A stretch of DNA of 64,000 nt. Source: Wylensekiella montiformis. GTDB taxonomy: Bacteria > Bacillota > Negativicutes > Selenomonadales > Selenomonadaceae. The notes below the pieces were generated by a model. The model was not told where the DNA came from. It ran no database searches and was given only the letters and a program-made list of their open reading frames with translations. A program made the position numbers and the translations under genes. Each line of letters begins with the position of its first letter. Position 1 is the first letter of the stretch. Shown here piece by piece: positions 19,338-30,364 of the stretch. Location of the stretch: positions 62,001 through 126,000 of the forward strand of contig NZ_VUNL01000006.1 of NCBI RefSeq assembly GCF_009697385.1. Reading direction: 5' to 3'.

Positions 19338-21002
19338 TCATTTGAACTCTACAAATTCATCAATACGGGCGCCGCCTTTGATCATGGGTTCGACGAAGCT
19401 GCGCCATACGTTGAGCACGATGACACGCGGATGGTCCTGATCTTCCAGAGCCCGGGCCAATGCCTCTGCGAATTCCTCCTGCGTCGATACGGTCTCAGCC
19501 GCAATGCCAAAACTTTGGACATACGCCGCGTAATCCATAGGATAATCGAATTCGCAGGCAATATATCGTTCCTTGTACATGACTTTCTGCAGCTGGCGTA
19601 TCATACCAAGACTGGTATTGTTGATGATCAAAGACAGGACAGGCAAATTCAGCCGGGCAATCGTATAGTATTCATTGCCCGTCATCTTGATTCCGCCATC
19701 GCCGGCCACATGAATCACGCGGCGGCTTTTGCCGAAATAAAGCTGCGCTCCCATGGCTGCCGGCAGACCAAAGCCCATCGTACCCAGTCCGCCCGAAGTC
19801 AGCCAGGTTCTCGGCTCTTCAACGCGAAGATGCAGAGCCGCCCACATCTGATGCTGACCGACATCGGTAGCAAACGCATACGGTTTTCCCTTTGTACTCA
19901 CCGCGATCTGGTGCATAGCCCAGGGAACCGTAAGCCGGTTCTGCTGATAATCATATTCATATGCATCCTGCCACTTGCGAATCTGCGTCCACCAATCCGT
20001 ATGTGCCGATCCGCCTTCATTTTTCATCAGCAAGGACAAGATGACCTTCATATCCCCTGCCAGTCCCAGCGAATTGCCGATATTCTTATCAATTTCCGCC
20101 GGATCGATATCAATATGAATAAACTTGGTATTCTGTGTATATTTTTTTATATTTCCTGTCTGACGATCGCCAAAGCGGCTGCCCAGCGCGATGACCAGAT
20201 CTGCCGCTGCAATGGCATGGTTCGCTGCTTTTTCTCCATGCATGCCGGCGAAGCCAAGCGAATGTGGATTCGACCGCGGAATAGCCCCCAACCCCATCAG
20301 TGTATGAACTGCCGGAAGATGAAATGCCTCAAGGAAAGCCAAAACTTCCCGTGAGGCTCCCGCCGAAATCACGCCGCCGCCGACAATGACTACCGGACGC
20401 TTGGCCCGGACAATTTCATGGGCGGCTTCCGCCACACAGATCAAAAAGTCCGCATCCGGTACGCCGTGCGTACATGGCTCCGGTTTCTGAGCGTCATATT
20501 CCGTCTCTTTCAGGAACAGGTCACGCGGCACATCCACCAGAACCGGCCCCGGCCGCCCTTCACGAGCCAGCTCAAAAGCCTCACGAATAGTCGGAACCAG
20601 CTGGCGGACATCCTTTACTTTGTAATTGTGTTTCGTAACCGGCATGGTGACATCGAGAATATCCGTTTCCTGAAAGGCATCTTTCCCCAGCAATGCTGTA
20701 TCAACCTGCCCGGTTATCGCTACAACCGGAATGGAATCCATAAATGCCGTCGCCAGTCCCGTAACGAGGTTTGTCGCCCCCGGACCGGAAGTAGCAATGC
20801 AGACCCCTACCTTGCCGGAAGCCCGCGCATAACCATCTGCGGCGTGAGCCGCATTCTGCTCATGCGTAACAAGAATCTGCCGAATCTCCCGATCGTCATA
20901 AAAAGCATCATACAGAGGAAGAATCATGCCGCCCGGATAACCAAAAACCGTATCTACACCCTGCTCTTTAAGACAGGCTGCCACCGCTTGTGCGCCCTTC
21001 AC
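19338..21002 (-). CDS. ilvB: Acetolactate synthase large (catalytic) subunit
   Basis: TPP- and FAD-dependent condensation of pyruvate (or pyruvate with 2-ketobutyrate) for valine, leucine and isoleucine synthesis. The 554 residues have the catalytic Glu in THEQNAAHAADGYA (near 49), the FAD region in the middle domain, and the TPP/Mg motif GDGGIKMTGNEYY followed by NNTSLGM. The GTG start at 21002 follows AGGAGGTG. It is the last gene of the operon, six genes away from its regulatory subunit ilvN, which is unusual. A catabolic AlsS is less likely because of the operon context. Confidence 0.94.
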   Translation of the reverse strand: MKGAQAVAACLKEQGVDTVFGYPGGMILPLYDAFYDDREIRQILVTHEQNAAHAADGYARASGKVGVCIATSGPGATNLVTGLATAFMDSIPVVAITGQVDTALLGKDAFQETDILDVTMPVTKHNYKVKDVRQLVPTIREAFELAREGRPGPVLVDVPRDLFLKETEYDAQKPEPCTHGVPDADFLICVAEAAHEIVRAKRPVVIVGGGVISAGASREVLAFLEAFHLPAVHTLMGLGAIPRSNPHSLGFAGMHGEKAANHAIAAADLVIALGSRFGDRQTGNIKKYTQNTKFIHIDIDPAEIDKNIGNSLGLAGDMKVILSLLMKNEGGSAHTDWWTQIRKWQDAYEYDYQQNRLTVPWAMHQIAVSTKGKPYAFATDVGQHQMWAALHLRVEEPRTWLTSGGLGTMGFGLPAAMGAQLYFGKSRRVIHVAGDGGIKMTGNEYYTIARLNLPVLSLIINNTSLGMIRQLQKVMYKERYIACEFDYPMDYAAYVQSFGIAAETVSTQEEFAEALARALEDQDHPRVIVLNVWRSFVEPMIKGGARIDEFVEFK

Positions 21003-21040
21003 ACAACCACCTCCTGAATAATCTGCCTGACAATAACGAT

Positions 21041-22108
21041 TTAAATCCGATCACAGATCATGCGGGTAATCTCCTCCGTGCCTGCCTTCCGGAATCCCTC
21101 TTTCCAAAGATCCGGCGTGCGATAACCGTCAGCCAGCGTTTGGTCTACGGCTTTTTCCACAGTTGCAGCAGCTTCTTCTTCATGCAGGGAATACCGCAGA
21201 AGCATAGCCGCCGAAAGGATCGTTCCCATCGGATTGGCAATCCCCTTGCCCGCAATATCCGGTGCGCTGCCATGAATCGGCTCATAAAGGCTGGTGCTCG
21301 TACCAATGGAAGCAGACGGCATCATGCCAATCGAACCGCCGATAACCGCCGCTTCATCCGAAAGGATATCGCCGAACAAATTGCCGGTCACAATGACATC
21401 AAACTGTGTCGGACGAATGGCCAGCTGCATAGAACAGTTATCCACATAAAGGCTGCTCAGCTCAATCTCCGGATATGCCTGGGCAACCGACTCCACGGTC
21501 CGGCGCCACAGACGGGACGTCGCCAGAACATTCGCCTTATCCACTGAGGTAACCTTGCCACGGCGCAGCTTTGCCGTCTCGAAGGCCAGTTTGGCAATGC
21601 GCTCTACCTCCGGCACAGAATAATTTTCTAAATCCCAGGCCCGTTCCGTGCCGTTATACGGTTCAGATTCACATTTCTCACCAAAGTAAATCCCGCCGAT
21701 GAGTTCGCGCACGATGACGAGATCGACACCGCGAACCAGTTCCGGCTTTAACGGAGAATATTCCACCAGCGCGTCCGCAACCTTGACCGGACGCAGATTG
21801 GCATAAAGGCCGAGCCCCTTGCGCAAGCCGAGGATAGCTTTTTCCGGACGCAAAGCCGGATCGACATGATCCCATTTATCCCCGCCGACTGCACCAAACA
21901 GAACACCATCGGAATTTCTGCAGGCATCGAGTGTTTCCTGAGGCAGAGGCGTTCCGAATTTGTCATAGGCTGTGCCGCCCGCGTCATGATAAGAATAGGA
22001 AAGGCCCAGTCCAAATTTTCCATCCACGGCTTTCAATACTTCTACGGCCGAATCCGTGATTTCCCGACCGATTCCATCGCCTGGAATCACTGTGATCTGA
22101 TATGACAT
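21041..22108 (-). CDS. leuB: 3-isopropylmalate dehydrogenase
   Basis: Oxidatively decarboxylates 3-isopropylmalate in leucine synthesis, using NAD+. The 355 residues fit the family. The N-terminal PGDGIGREI, the substrate Arg-rich region LRKGLGLYANLRPVK, the SVDKANVLATSRLWR stretch, and the metal-binding and cofactor motif NLFGDILSDEAA are visible, with EPIHGSAPDIAGKGIANP near the end. It follows leuD by 15 bp. Tartrate or isocitrate dehydrogenases of the same superfamily are ruled out by context and by the leucine-type motif. Confidence 0.96.
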   Translation of the reverse strand: MSYQITVIPGDGIGREITDSAVEVLKAVDGKFGLGLSYSYHDAGGTAYDKFGTPLPQETLDACRNSDGVLFGAVGGDKWDHVDPALRPEKAILGLRKGLGLYANLRPVKVADALVEYSPLKPELVRGVDLVIVRELIGGIYFGEKCESEPYNGTERAWDLENYSVPEVERIAKLAFETAKLRRGKVTSVDKANVLATSRLWRRTVESVAQAYPEIELSSLYVDNCSMQLAIRPTQFDVIVTGNLFGDILSDEAAVIGGSIGMMPSASIGTSTSLYEPIHGSAPDIAGKGIANPMGTILSAAMLLRYSLHEEEAAATVEKAVDQTLADGYRTPDLWKEGFRKAGTEEITRMICDRI

Positions 22109-22123
22109 GTTCTCTTCCCGCCT

Positions 22124-22612
22124 TTATTTTTTCGTCCTAATGTATTCAATGAGCCCGCCTGCCGCTGCAATATCCTGAATAAAGCCCGGCAGCGGATGTG
22201 CGTGAAAAACGTCTCCCGTCGTAAGATCCTCAATCACGCCGGTAGAGGTATCAACGCGAAGCTGATCGTCCGCCTTAATCTTTTCCACATCATCGCCGAT
22301 TTCCAGCAAAGGCAGACCGATATTGATTCCATTGCGATAAAAAATACGCGCAAAACTCGCAGCAATAACAACGGGAACGCCAGATGCCTTGATTGCCACC
22401 GGAGCATGTTCACGGGAGGAGCCACAGCCAAAATTACGCCCGCCAACCATGATGTCTCCGGCCTTGACATTCTGCGCAAAGCTTTCATCGATATCGACCA
22501 TACAATGGCTGGCCAGTTCCTTCGGATCAAAAGAATTCAGGTATCGGGCAGGAATGATGACATCCGTATCAATATTGTCCCCGTACCGCCAAACTTTTCC
22601 TTCTAATTTCAT
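22124..22612 (-). CDS. leuD: 3-isopropylmalate dehydratase small subunit
   Basis: Swivel-domain subunit of the aconitase-type isomerase that interconverts 2- and 3-isopropylmalate. The 162 residues match the short LeuD form found with HacA-type LeuC. It begins [20 protein letters not shown], and has the conserved [15 protein letters not shown] substrate loop. GGAGG precedes the ATG. It starts one base after the leuC stop, so the two subunits are made together. Confidence 0.95.
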   Translation of the reverse strand: MKLEGKVWRYGDNIDTDVIIPARYLNSFDPKELASHCMVDIDESFAQNVKAGDIMVGGRNFGCGSSREHAPVAIKASGVPVVIAASFARIFYRNGINIGLPLLEIGDDVEKIKADDQLRVDTSTGVIEDLTTGDVFHAHPLPGFIQDIAAAGGLIEYIRTKK

Positions 22613-22613
22613 C

Positions 22614-23876
22614 TCACTTTACCTCCTCCGGCGTTGCGATGCGTCCCAGAATCGCGCTGGCTGCCGCGACATGCGGACCAGCCAGATAAACCTCACTGTC
22701 CACATGACCCATGCGGCCGCGGAAATTGCGGTTCGTCGTCGAAACGCATTTTTCACCTGCTGCCATAATTCCCATATATCCACCGAGACATGGGCCGCAG
22801 GTCGGCGTAGAAACGGCACATCCCGCATCGATAAACGCATCGATATAGCCCCGGTGCATCGACTCCTTATAGACAGCAGGACTGCCGGGGATCACAATGC
22901 AGCGCACATGATCTGCCACCTTATGTCCTTTGAGAATGGATGCTGCGATTTCCATATCCTCCAGACGGCCGTTTGTGCAGGAGCCGATAATAACCTGATC
23001 GATGCGAATCGGCTCAGGAATATCTTCCACGCGTTTCGTATTGCCCGGGAGATGTGGAAAAGCCACCACCGGCCTGAGGTCGCTGAGATGAATCTTCACC
23101 GTGCGGCAATAGCTCGCATCCGGATCCGCTTCCACCGGCTCATACGGCTTTTTAACCCGCCCGTCTACATATGCTTTAGTGATTTCATCAAAGGGGAAAA
23201 TCCCGTTCTTCCCGCCGGCCTCGATAGCCATATTGGCAATGGTCAGACGGTCGGTCATCGTGAGTTCCCGAACCCCCGGACCGGTAAATTCCAGAGACTT
23301 ATAGCGCGCACCGTCCACACCAATCATACCAATGAGCGTGAGAATGACATCCTTTCCATTGATGTCCGCCGGTTTTTTGCCGGTAAGCTCTACCTTAATG
23401 GCCTCCGGTACCTTAAACCAGGCCTCGCCCGTAGCCATTGCAGCTCCGAGATCCGTCGAGCCGACCCCAGTCGCAAAGCCGTTGACCGCTCCATATGTAC
23501 AGGTATGAGAATCGGCGCCGATGGTCAGCATCCCTGGCCCGACGATCCCCAGTTCCGGCAAAATGACATGCTCAATACCTACGCGGCCCTGCTCAAAATA
23601 ATGAACAATCTTCCACTTATGTGCAAAGTCACGCACTGCCTTGGCCAGCTCCGCCGACTTGATATCCTTCGACGGCTGAAAGTGATCGGGAACCAATGCG
23701 ATTTTTTCCGGATCAAATACCGGACGGCCAATTTCCTCGAATTTTTTTATTGAGGGAGGCGCTGTAATATCATTAGCCAGTACCATATCCAGCTTGCAGG
23801 TGATCAGCTGACCTGCCGATACAGACTCCAGCCCCGCATGACGAGCCAGAATCTTTTCCGTCATATTCATTCCCAT
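22614..23876 (-). CDS. leuC: 3-isopropylmalate dehydratase large subunit
   Basis: Catalytic [4Fe-4S] subunit of isopropylmalate isomerase. An ATG at 23876 with AAGGAGGG 12 bp upstream gives 420 residues starting [15 protein letters not shown]; the longer open frame runs into a leader hairpin and is not supported. The three cluster ligands are in IGSCTNGR (one Cys) and [10 protein letters not shown] (two Cys). The length suits the archaeal/clostridial LeuC class rather than the roughly 466-residue E. coli form. A strong hairpin lies upstream at 23905-23945. Homoaconitase or citraconase activities of relatives are less likely given leuB and leuD beside it. Confidence 0.94.
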   Translation of the reverse strand: MGMNMTEKILARHAGLESVSAGQLITCKLDMVLANDITAPPSIKKFEEIGRPVFDPEKIALVPDHFQPSKDIKSAELAKAVRDFAHKWKIVHYFEQGRVGIEHVILPELGIVGPGMLTIGADSHTCTYGAVNGFATGVGSTDLGAAMATGEAWFKVPEAIKVELTGKKPADINGKDVILTLIGMIGVDGARYKSLEFTGPGVRELTMTDRLTIANMAIEAGGKNGIFPFDEITKAYVDGRVKKPYEPVEADPDASYCRTVKIHLSDLRPVVAFPHLPGNTKRVEDIPEPIRIDQVIIGSCTNGRLEDMEIAASILKGHKVADHVRCIVIPGSPAVYKESMHRGYIDAFIDAGCAVSTPTCGPCLGGYMGIMAAGEKCVSTTNRNFRGRMGHVDSEVYLAGPHVAAASAILGRIATPEEVK

Positions 23877-23904
23877 AATTCTTGTTGCCCTCCTTAATGA
23901 AGAC

Positions 23905-23945
23905 AGGGCTGCCGCATCAAGCAACACGCCAAGTGCGACAGCCCT
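23905..23945 (-). other. Strong hairpin in the ilvC-leuC spacer
   Basis: On the minus strand, AGGGCTGTCGCA and TGCGGCAGCCCT form a 12 bp stem with one G-T pair. It lies in the 152 bp gap between ilvC and leuC, about 10 bases before the leuC ribosome site. There is no T run, so it is more likely an RNA processing or stability element than a terminator (inference). Confidence 0.6.
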
Positions 23946-24028
23946 ATACCGCTCTTCCTGTCTATTCAACAGAAAGGAACAGAATCCCTTCTTCTATAAA
24001 ATGCCCTTTCAGAAAAGGCGCACGCGTC

Positions 24029-25556
<1,528 letters not shown>

Positions 25557-25627
25557 GTGACCAGCCCTCCTACTCATGACGGTCTCTCCGCGCCGCTTTA
25601 ATGTGTAATGTTGTAAAGCATGTATAC

Positions 25628-25656
25628 ATTATTACTCGCAAGTACATTTTTGTCAA
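25628..25656 (-). promoter_or_regulatory. Promoter of the ilv/leu operon
   Basis: Perfect -35 TTGACA (25651-25656), 17 bp spacer, and -10 AATAAT (25628-25633) on the minus strand. The leader is about 65 nt, too short for a classical attenuator. Confidence 0.75.
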
Positions 25657-25816
25657 TAGGTGAATGTAACATATTTCCCCTTTTTTTAATATTTTTTATT
25701 CATCATTCTCTCATATAAAAACAAACTTCCCATCCATGCTGTTATTTCCGCCATATTGTCCCCGACAGACGGAATTTGTCCATCGCGTACTCATTATTTT
25801 CTGAATTATTTCAGGC

Positions 25817-25845
25817 TTTTCATCCTTTTTTTGTTCCTATATAAT
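25817..25845 (+). promoter_or_regulatory. Putative promoter of mutY
   Basis: -10 TATAAT (25840-25845) is perfect; -35 TTTTCA (25817-25822) is partial, with a 17 bp spacer. Confidence 0.45.
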
Positions 25846-25910
25846 AAAAAGACACATGCCCTAACCGGCGTTATGACAAACAATCTTTTCTCAAGCAAAA
25901 GGTGATTTAT

Positions 25911-27029
25911 ATGAACCAGACGTTACCGCTTTCTCATACCGATATTCTTCCGGACATTCTTCCCCCTCTGCTGCAATGGTATCCGGCGCAAGCCGATAAC
26001 CGCCAGCTTCCATGGCGCGAATCTCCTAATCCCTATCATACCTGGCTGTCGGAAATCATGCTTCAGCAGACGCGGGCTTCCGCTGTAATCCCATATTATG
26101 AACGCTTTTTGGATGCTCTGCCGGATATTCCCGCCCTTGCCGCTGCCGACGAAACGCTTCTCATGAAACTATGGCAAGGGCTTGGCTACTACTCCCGCGC
26201 GCGCAATCTCCAGAAAGCCGCCCGCATCATCATGGATCGTCATCACGGGAAACTTCCGCAGGATCAATCCGCTCTGCAAAACCTTCCCGGAATCGGCCCT
26301 TACACGGCAGGCGCCATCGGTGCAATCGCCTGGGGAAAGCCATGGCCAGCCGTTGACGGCAACGTACTCCGCATCGTATCGCGCGTACTGGCCAGCTCCG
26401 CCGATATTGCCTCAGCCCGCACACGCCGGGCCGTTACGGACGCCCTGTCGCCGCTCTATCCCTCCGGATCATCAGCCGGCGCGCTCAATCAGGCATTTAT
26501 GGACCTCGGCGCTACGATATGCCTGCCGCACGGAGCGCCACACTGCCCCCGTTGCCCGCTTGCCGCACTCTGCCTGGCTCACGAAGCGGGCCGTGAACAG
26601 GACTTCCCCGTAAAGAAAGCGGCGCGGCCCCGGCGTGTTGAACAATACACGGTGCTGCTTCTCCGCCAGGGCAATACCTACGCCCTGCACCAAAGACCAA
26701 AAAAAGGTCTGCTGGCCGGTCTCTGGGAATTCCCGAATCTTCCCGGAAAAGCAGCCAGCCAGCAAATTCGCAAGTACCTGCGCCAATACGGCCTGACAGC
26801 CGACTCGCTCGTTCCTCTGCCTGAGGCCCGTCATATTTTTTCTCATGTCGAATGGAAATTGAGCGGCTGGCTCATCTGCCTCGCCGCCCCATGCTGCATC
26901 GTTGCCGACTCTTCCCTTCCTCTGCGCTGGGTCACCCCGCAGGAAATCGCTAAAACATATAGTGTACCGGCAGCATTCAGCCATTACCTTCCCTATCTGT
27001 ATCATCCGACAACAAAGTCCATGAAATAA
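25911..27029 (+). CDS. mutY: A/G-specific adenine DNA glycosylase
   Basis: Removes adenine mispaired with 8-oxoguanine. The ATG at 25911, after AAAAGGTGA, gives 372 residues. The N-terminal catalytic domain has the helix-hairpin-helix LPGIGPYTAGAIGAIAWG and the catalytic Asp in PAVDGNVLRI. The [4Fe-4S] ligands follow as C-x7-C-x2-C-x5-C (CLPHGAPHCPRCPLAALC), one residue longer in the first gap than in E. coli MutY. A C-terminal NUDIX-like domain (about 225-350) contains RPKKGLLAGLWEFPNLPG and FSHVEW for 8-oxoG recognition. It is transcribed alone, divergent from ilvN. The identification is firm. Confidence 0.95.
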   Translation: MNQTLPLSHTDILPDILPPLLQWYPAQADNRQLPWRESPNPYHTWLSEIMLQQTRASAVIPYYERFLDALPDIPALAAADETLLMKLWQGLGYYSRARNLQKAARIIMDRHHGKLPQDQSALQNLPGIGPYTAGAIGAIAWGKPWPAVDGNVLRIVSRVLASSADIASARTRRAVTDALSPLYPSGSSAGALNQAFMDLGATICLPHGAPHCPRCPLAALCLAHEAGREQDFPVKKAARPRRVEQYTVLLLRQGNTYALHQRPKKGLLAGLWEFPNLPGKAASQQIRKYLRQYGLTADSLVPLPEARHIFSHVEWKLSGWLICLAAPCCIVADSSLPLRWVTPQEIAKTYSVPAAFSHYLPYLYHPTTKSMK

Positions 27030-27180
27030 AAATTTTCCTCTTTCCTTTCCCCCCCACAGAAGGATTTTTTCTATCATTAAAGAAATATTATCATAGAAAA
27101 ACCATGGATCGCTGATATCTGTCTTTTCCGACGAGATCCTGCCGTTTTTCTTCACGAGGAATTAAAAGAGGTGTATTGAA

Positions 27181-29268
27181 ATGTTTCGTATGTTTTCTTC
27201 TCCGGCTCCAAAAGGACAAGAGGCCGGTTCGACGCAAACGACACAAGCAAACCCAGTACCAGCCCCGGCCAATCGGCCAGTGCCTGCTGTATCCAGCCAG
27301 CAGGACATTCGTACTGGATATCTTGGCCGCGATGAACTGACCCCCGACCGGATCCAGTCACTGGCAGATGTAGCAGAAGGCTGTGCCCTGATGATGGGTT
27401 TTGTATCGCCCGATCTGGATGTCTCCGAGATCGCCCGCACGATAAAACAGTCTCTCCCGTCCTCGGCCAAGCTCATTCTCATGACGACCGCCGGAGAGCT
27501 CTGCCGCCCGCAGAAAAGCTCGACGCTCTATTGCTCCGCGCAGGACGGCCGGGCAAAGATTCTGCTGCAGGCCTTTTCCAACCGCATGATTGAATCATCA
27601 GAAATCCTGAGCATCCCCCTTCCCTGCGAGGACCTTCGCAGCGGCAATGTCTCAATGTCCGTCAGCGACCGCGTAGATGCGATTCGTGCGGAAATCGAAA
27701 AGCATTCCGTTTCGTTCCGTCTCAGCGTAAGCCATGCTTTCGCTCTCGTTTATGTAGACGGCCTGTCCGGCTGTGAAACCTTCGTCCTGCAGGCTATGTT
27801 CGAATCCGGCATGTTCCCCATCCCCTTTATCGGCGGAAGCGCTGCCGGAAATATGACCTTCGACCACACCTACATCTATGATAATCAGCAATGTCTGGAA
27901 AATCATGCGGTCATTACCCTGATCCGGCTGAAAAAGCCATACCGATATGGTATCCTGAAAACACAGGCCGTTGAGCGCACCGGCGATGTCTTTACCGTCA
28001 GCGGCGCCAATACCGCTCTGCGCTATATCGAAACAGTGGAAGGCCCCAATGGAGAACCGGTTCCCTTCATCGACGTGCTAAAAGAGCGTCTGGGCGTCTC
28101 CACACTCCAGGAACTGCAGGAAAAGCTGCAGGGCTATACCTTTGCCACCGATATACGGGGTGATAATTTCATCCGCACAATCTCCGGCATTGACGAAAAT
28201 CTCGGACGCATCAGCTTCTTCTGCGATGTCGTTGCTGGAGAAAAACTTTATCTTCTCAAGCGCACACCGCTGAACCAATCCCTAGCGCGGGATATCGCCG
28301 CCTACCGGGCAGGCAAGCCGCATCCGATCGGCGGCATTCTCAACGACTGCATTCTGCGGCGTCTCGGGTATCCGGAAGACATTCAGCACATTGATCTGTT
28401 CAAGGATATTCCGGTCGCAGGATTCTCCAGCTTTGGTGAAATTTTAGGGCTGCATGTCAATGAGACATTAACGGCCATCTTTTTCTATCATATCAAAGAG
28501 GGCGCCCCCTTTGCCGATGCTTACATCGATAATTTTGCCCGCAGCTATGCCAACTGTAATGCCTTTTTCTTCCATCGCGTTATCAACCGGCAGAAACACA
28601 CGGAACAGCTGAAAGATAATCTGATTCGTATGTTCCAGGATTATCAGGGAAAAATGCCCGGTATCGTCCAGACCATTACCCGCATGTCTGACGATGTCGA
28701 TCTGATTCAGGATGCGATCCATCAAATCTCTGACGGAATCGACGAACAAAATGGTCTTTTTAATCAGCTTATGAAGCGAAACCGTGAAATCACGCCAAAA
28801 CTCGATATGCTGTCGCAAAGCACGCAAAAAATTGACGATGTCATGAAGATGATCAACGAAATTGCAGCGCAGACCAATCTTCTGGCACTCAACGCCGCCA
28901 TCGAAGCAGCCCGCGCCGGGGAAGCCGGCCGCGGATTCTCCGTTGTCGCACAGGAAGTACGCAAGCTGTCTGAGAATACGCAATCCAGCCTGCATACCTC
29001 GGATGAAGCGATCAGCATCCTCCTCCGCGATGTGGCTGAAATCGATAAAATCCTTGACGACAACAAGAATTTCGAGGAAAAGATCAATGAATTCGATACC
29101 CATTTCGATCTGCAGATGAAAACTCTTCACCAAAATCTGCGTGAGGGAATCCAGCATATCCAGAATTCTACACAGTCTATCCGCTCTCTGGAAAAAATCA
29201 ACGAGCAGACCAGGCAGGAAATGGATAAGCTGACGACGGCCATTCATAATATTGAAATGGGCATCTGA
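27181..29268 (+). CDS. Soluble FIST-domain methyl-accepting chemotaxis protein
   Basis: A cytoplasmic chemoreceptor of 695 residues with no transmembrane helix. A proline-rich leader (1-40) precedes a FIST-N domain (about 55-255, including [13 protein letters not shown]) and a FIST-C domain (about 270-450). FIST domains are predicted to bind small ligands such as amino acids. The MCP signalling hairpin has its highly conserved tip [21 protein letters not shown] near residue 560. Coiled-coil helices flank it. The ATG follows AGAGGTG. No other che or fla genes are adjacent apart from an isolated cheR at 51.7 kb. The domain calls come from sequence pattern; the ligand is unknown. Confidence 0.9.
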   Translation: MFRMFSSPAPKGQEAGSTQTTQANPVPAPANRPVPAVSSQQDIRTGYLGRDELTPDRIQSLADVAEGCALMMGFVSPDLDVSEIARTIKQSLPSSAKLILMTTAGELCRPQKSSTLYCSAQDGRAKILLQAFSNRMIESSEILSIPLPCEDLRSGNVSMSVSDRVDAIRAEIEKHSVSFRLSVSHAFALVYVDGLSGCETFVLQAMFESGMFPIPFIGGSAAGNMTFDHTYIYDNQQCLENHAVITLIRLKKPYRYGILKTQAVERTGDVFTVSGANTALRYIETVEGPNGEPVPFIDVLKERLGVSTLQELQEKLQGYTFATDIRGDNFIRTISGIDENLGRISFFCDVVAGEKLYLLKRTPLNQSLARDIAAYRAGKPHPIGGILNDCILRRLGYPEDIQHIDLFKDIPVAGFSSFGEILGLHVNETLTAIFFYHIKEGAPFADAYIDNFARSYANCNAFFFHRVINRQKHTEQLKDNLIRMFQDYQGKMPGIVQTITRMSDDVDLIQDAIHQISDGIDEQNGLFNQLMKRNREITPKLDMLSQSTQKIDDVMKMINEIAAQTNLLALNAAIEAARAGEAGRGFSVVAQEVRKLSENTQSSLHTSDEAISILLRDVAEIDKILDDNKNFEEKINEFDTHFDLQMKTLHQNLREGIQHIQNSTQSIRSLEKINEQTRQEMDKLTTAIHNIEMGI

Positions 29269-29289
29269 CGACGATTTAAGCCTGTTACA

Positions 29290-29325
29290 GATAAAGCCCC
29301 TCTGCTGCCGCAGAGGGGCTTTATC
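29290..29325. terminator. Bidirectional terminator between the chemoreceptor and ftsY
   Basis: A perfect stem GATAAAGCCCCTCTGC with loop TGCC lies between convergent genes. T runs are short (TTTATC) on both strands. Confidence 0.7.
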
Positions 29326-29416
29326 GTGTCAAAAAACAAAAATTGCATCACCGGGTCACGATATCACAGGACACCTGACCGGACGCAGCGGATGATGGTA
29401 AACCAGCGGGCTCCGC

Positions 29417-30328
29417 TTACTGGAACAAAGCCTTGGCAAAATCCTCCGCCGAAAAGGGCCGCAGATCCTCTACCCCTTCGCCGACGCCAATCCATTTGAC
29501 CGGCATGGCGAGCTGGTTTTTGATGCCAATGACCACGCCGCCTTTCGCCGTACCATCCAGTTTCGTCAGGACAACACCAGAAATCGGAGCAGCCTTAGTA
29601 AATAATTCAGCCTGACTGATCGCGTTCTGACCAGTCGTTGCGTCCAAAACCAGCAGCGTTTCATGGGGTGCCCCGGGAATTTCGCGGCCGATAACCCGAT
29701 TGATCTTCTCCAGCTCCTGCATAAGATTTGATTTGGTCTGCAGACGCCCTGCCGTATCGATAATGAGCATATCAATATGACGGGCCTTTGCCGCCCGGAC
29801 CGCATCAAAGGCCACAGATGCCGGATCGGAGCCCTCTTCATGACGGATTACCTGAGCTCCTGTCCGCTGGCCCCATACCTCCAGCTGGTCGATGGCTGCC
29901 GCACGAAAGGTATCCGCCGCAGCCAGCATAACAGACTTCCCCTGATGTTTGTAATAAGCGCTGAGCTTGCCGATCGTCGTCGTTTTTCCGGCTCCGTTGA
30001 CTCCTATGACCAGCAGAACCGTCGGACCTTCGCCAGCCTCGCGGGTCGCATCCTCGCCGCGATTAAGAATCTCTGCGATCTGCTTTTGCAGAAACGGCCT
30101 GAGATCTTCCGGCGTACGGATTTCTTTCTTCCGGATTCCCCGGCGTACTGCCTCCATCAGGGTTTCTGTCGTCTTGATACCAACATCAGCCATAATCAGC
30201 GTTTCTTCCAGTTCCTCTAAAAGATCTTCATCGATATCCGCATAACCGATAATCAATTTTTCAATTTTTCCGGTCAGGTTTTCACGTGTCTTGTTCAGCC
30301 CTTTTTTCAACTGGTCAAAAAATCCCAT
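29417..30328 (-). CDS. ftsY: Signal recognition particle receptor FtsY
   Basis: The SRP GTPase receptor that delivers ribosomes to the membrane. The ATG at 30328, 8 bp after GGAGG, gives 303 residues ([17 protein letters not shown]). The short N domain is followed by the G domain with [28 protein letters not shown] and [10 protein letters not shown]. The acidic A domain of E. coli FtsY is absent, as is usual in Firmicutes. It follows smc by 36 bp, so the two are likely co-transcribed. Confidence 0.97.
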   Translation of the reverse strand: MGFFDQLKKGLNKTRENLTGKIEKLIIGYADIDEDLLEELEETLIMADVGIKTTETLMEAVRRGIRKKEIRTPEDLRPFLQKQIAEILNRGEDATREAGEGPTVLLVIGVNGAGKTTTIGKLSAYYKHQGKSVMLAAADTFRAAAIDQLEVWGQRTGAQVIRHEEGSDPASVAFDAVRAAKARHIDMLIIDTAGRLQTKSNLMQELEKINRVIGREIPGAPHETLLVLDATTGQNAISQAELFTKAAPISGVVLTKLDGTAKGGVVIGIKNQLAMPVKWIGVGEGVEDLRPFSAEDFAKALFQ

Positions 30329-30364
30329 ATCCATAACCTCCAACGCAATGCATAAAATCCTGTC

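Larger units (their letters stand above)
25557..25910. other. Divergent intergenic region ilvN / mutY (no gene seen)
   Basis: This 354 bp AT-rich gap holds the ilvN promoter (25628-25656) and a mutY promoter candidate (25817-25845). A 10 bp palindrome ATGTATACAT at about 25619-25628 touches the ilvN -10. I see no T-box, leucine-rich leader peptide or other coding frame. Confidence 0.6.

Noticed and set aside
25557-25627. Possible T-box or leucine attenuator before ilvN
   Set aside because: The leader is only about 65 nt and shows neither the T-box sequence nor a leucine-rich peptide with paired hairpins.
26515-26580. MutY Fe-S spacing of C-x7-C instead of C-x6-C
   Set aside because: All four cysteines and the rest of the motif are intact; one extra residue in the first loop is likely natural variation, not loss of the cluster.
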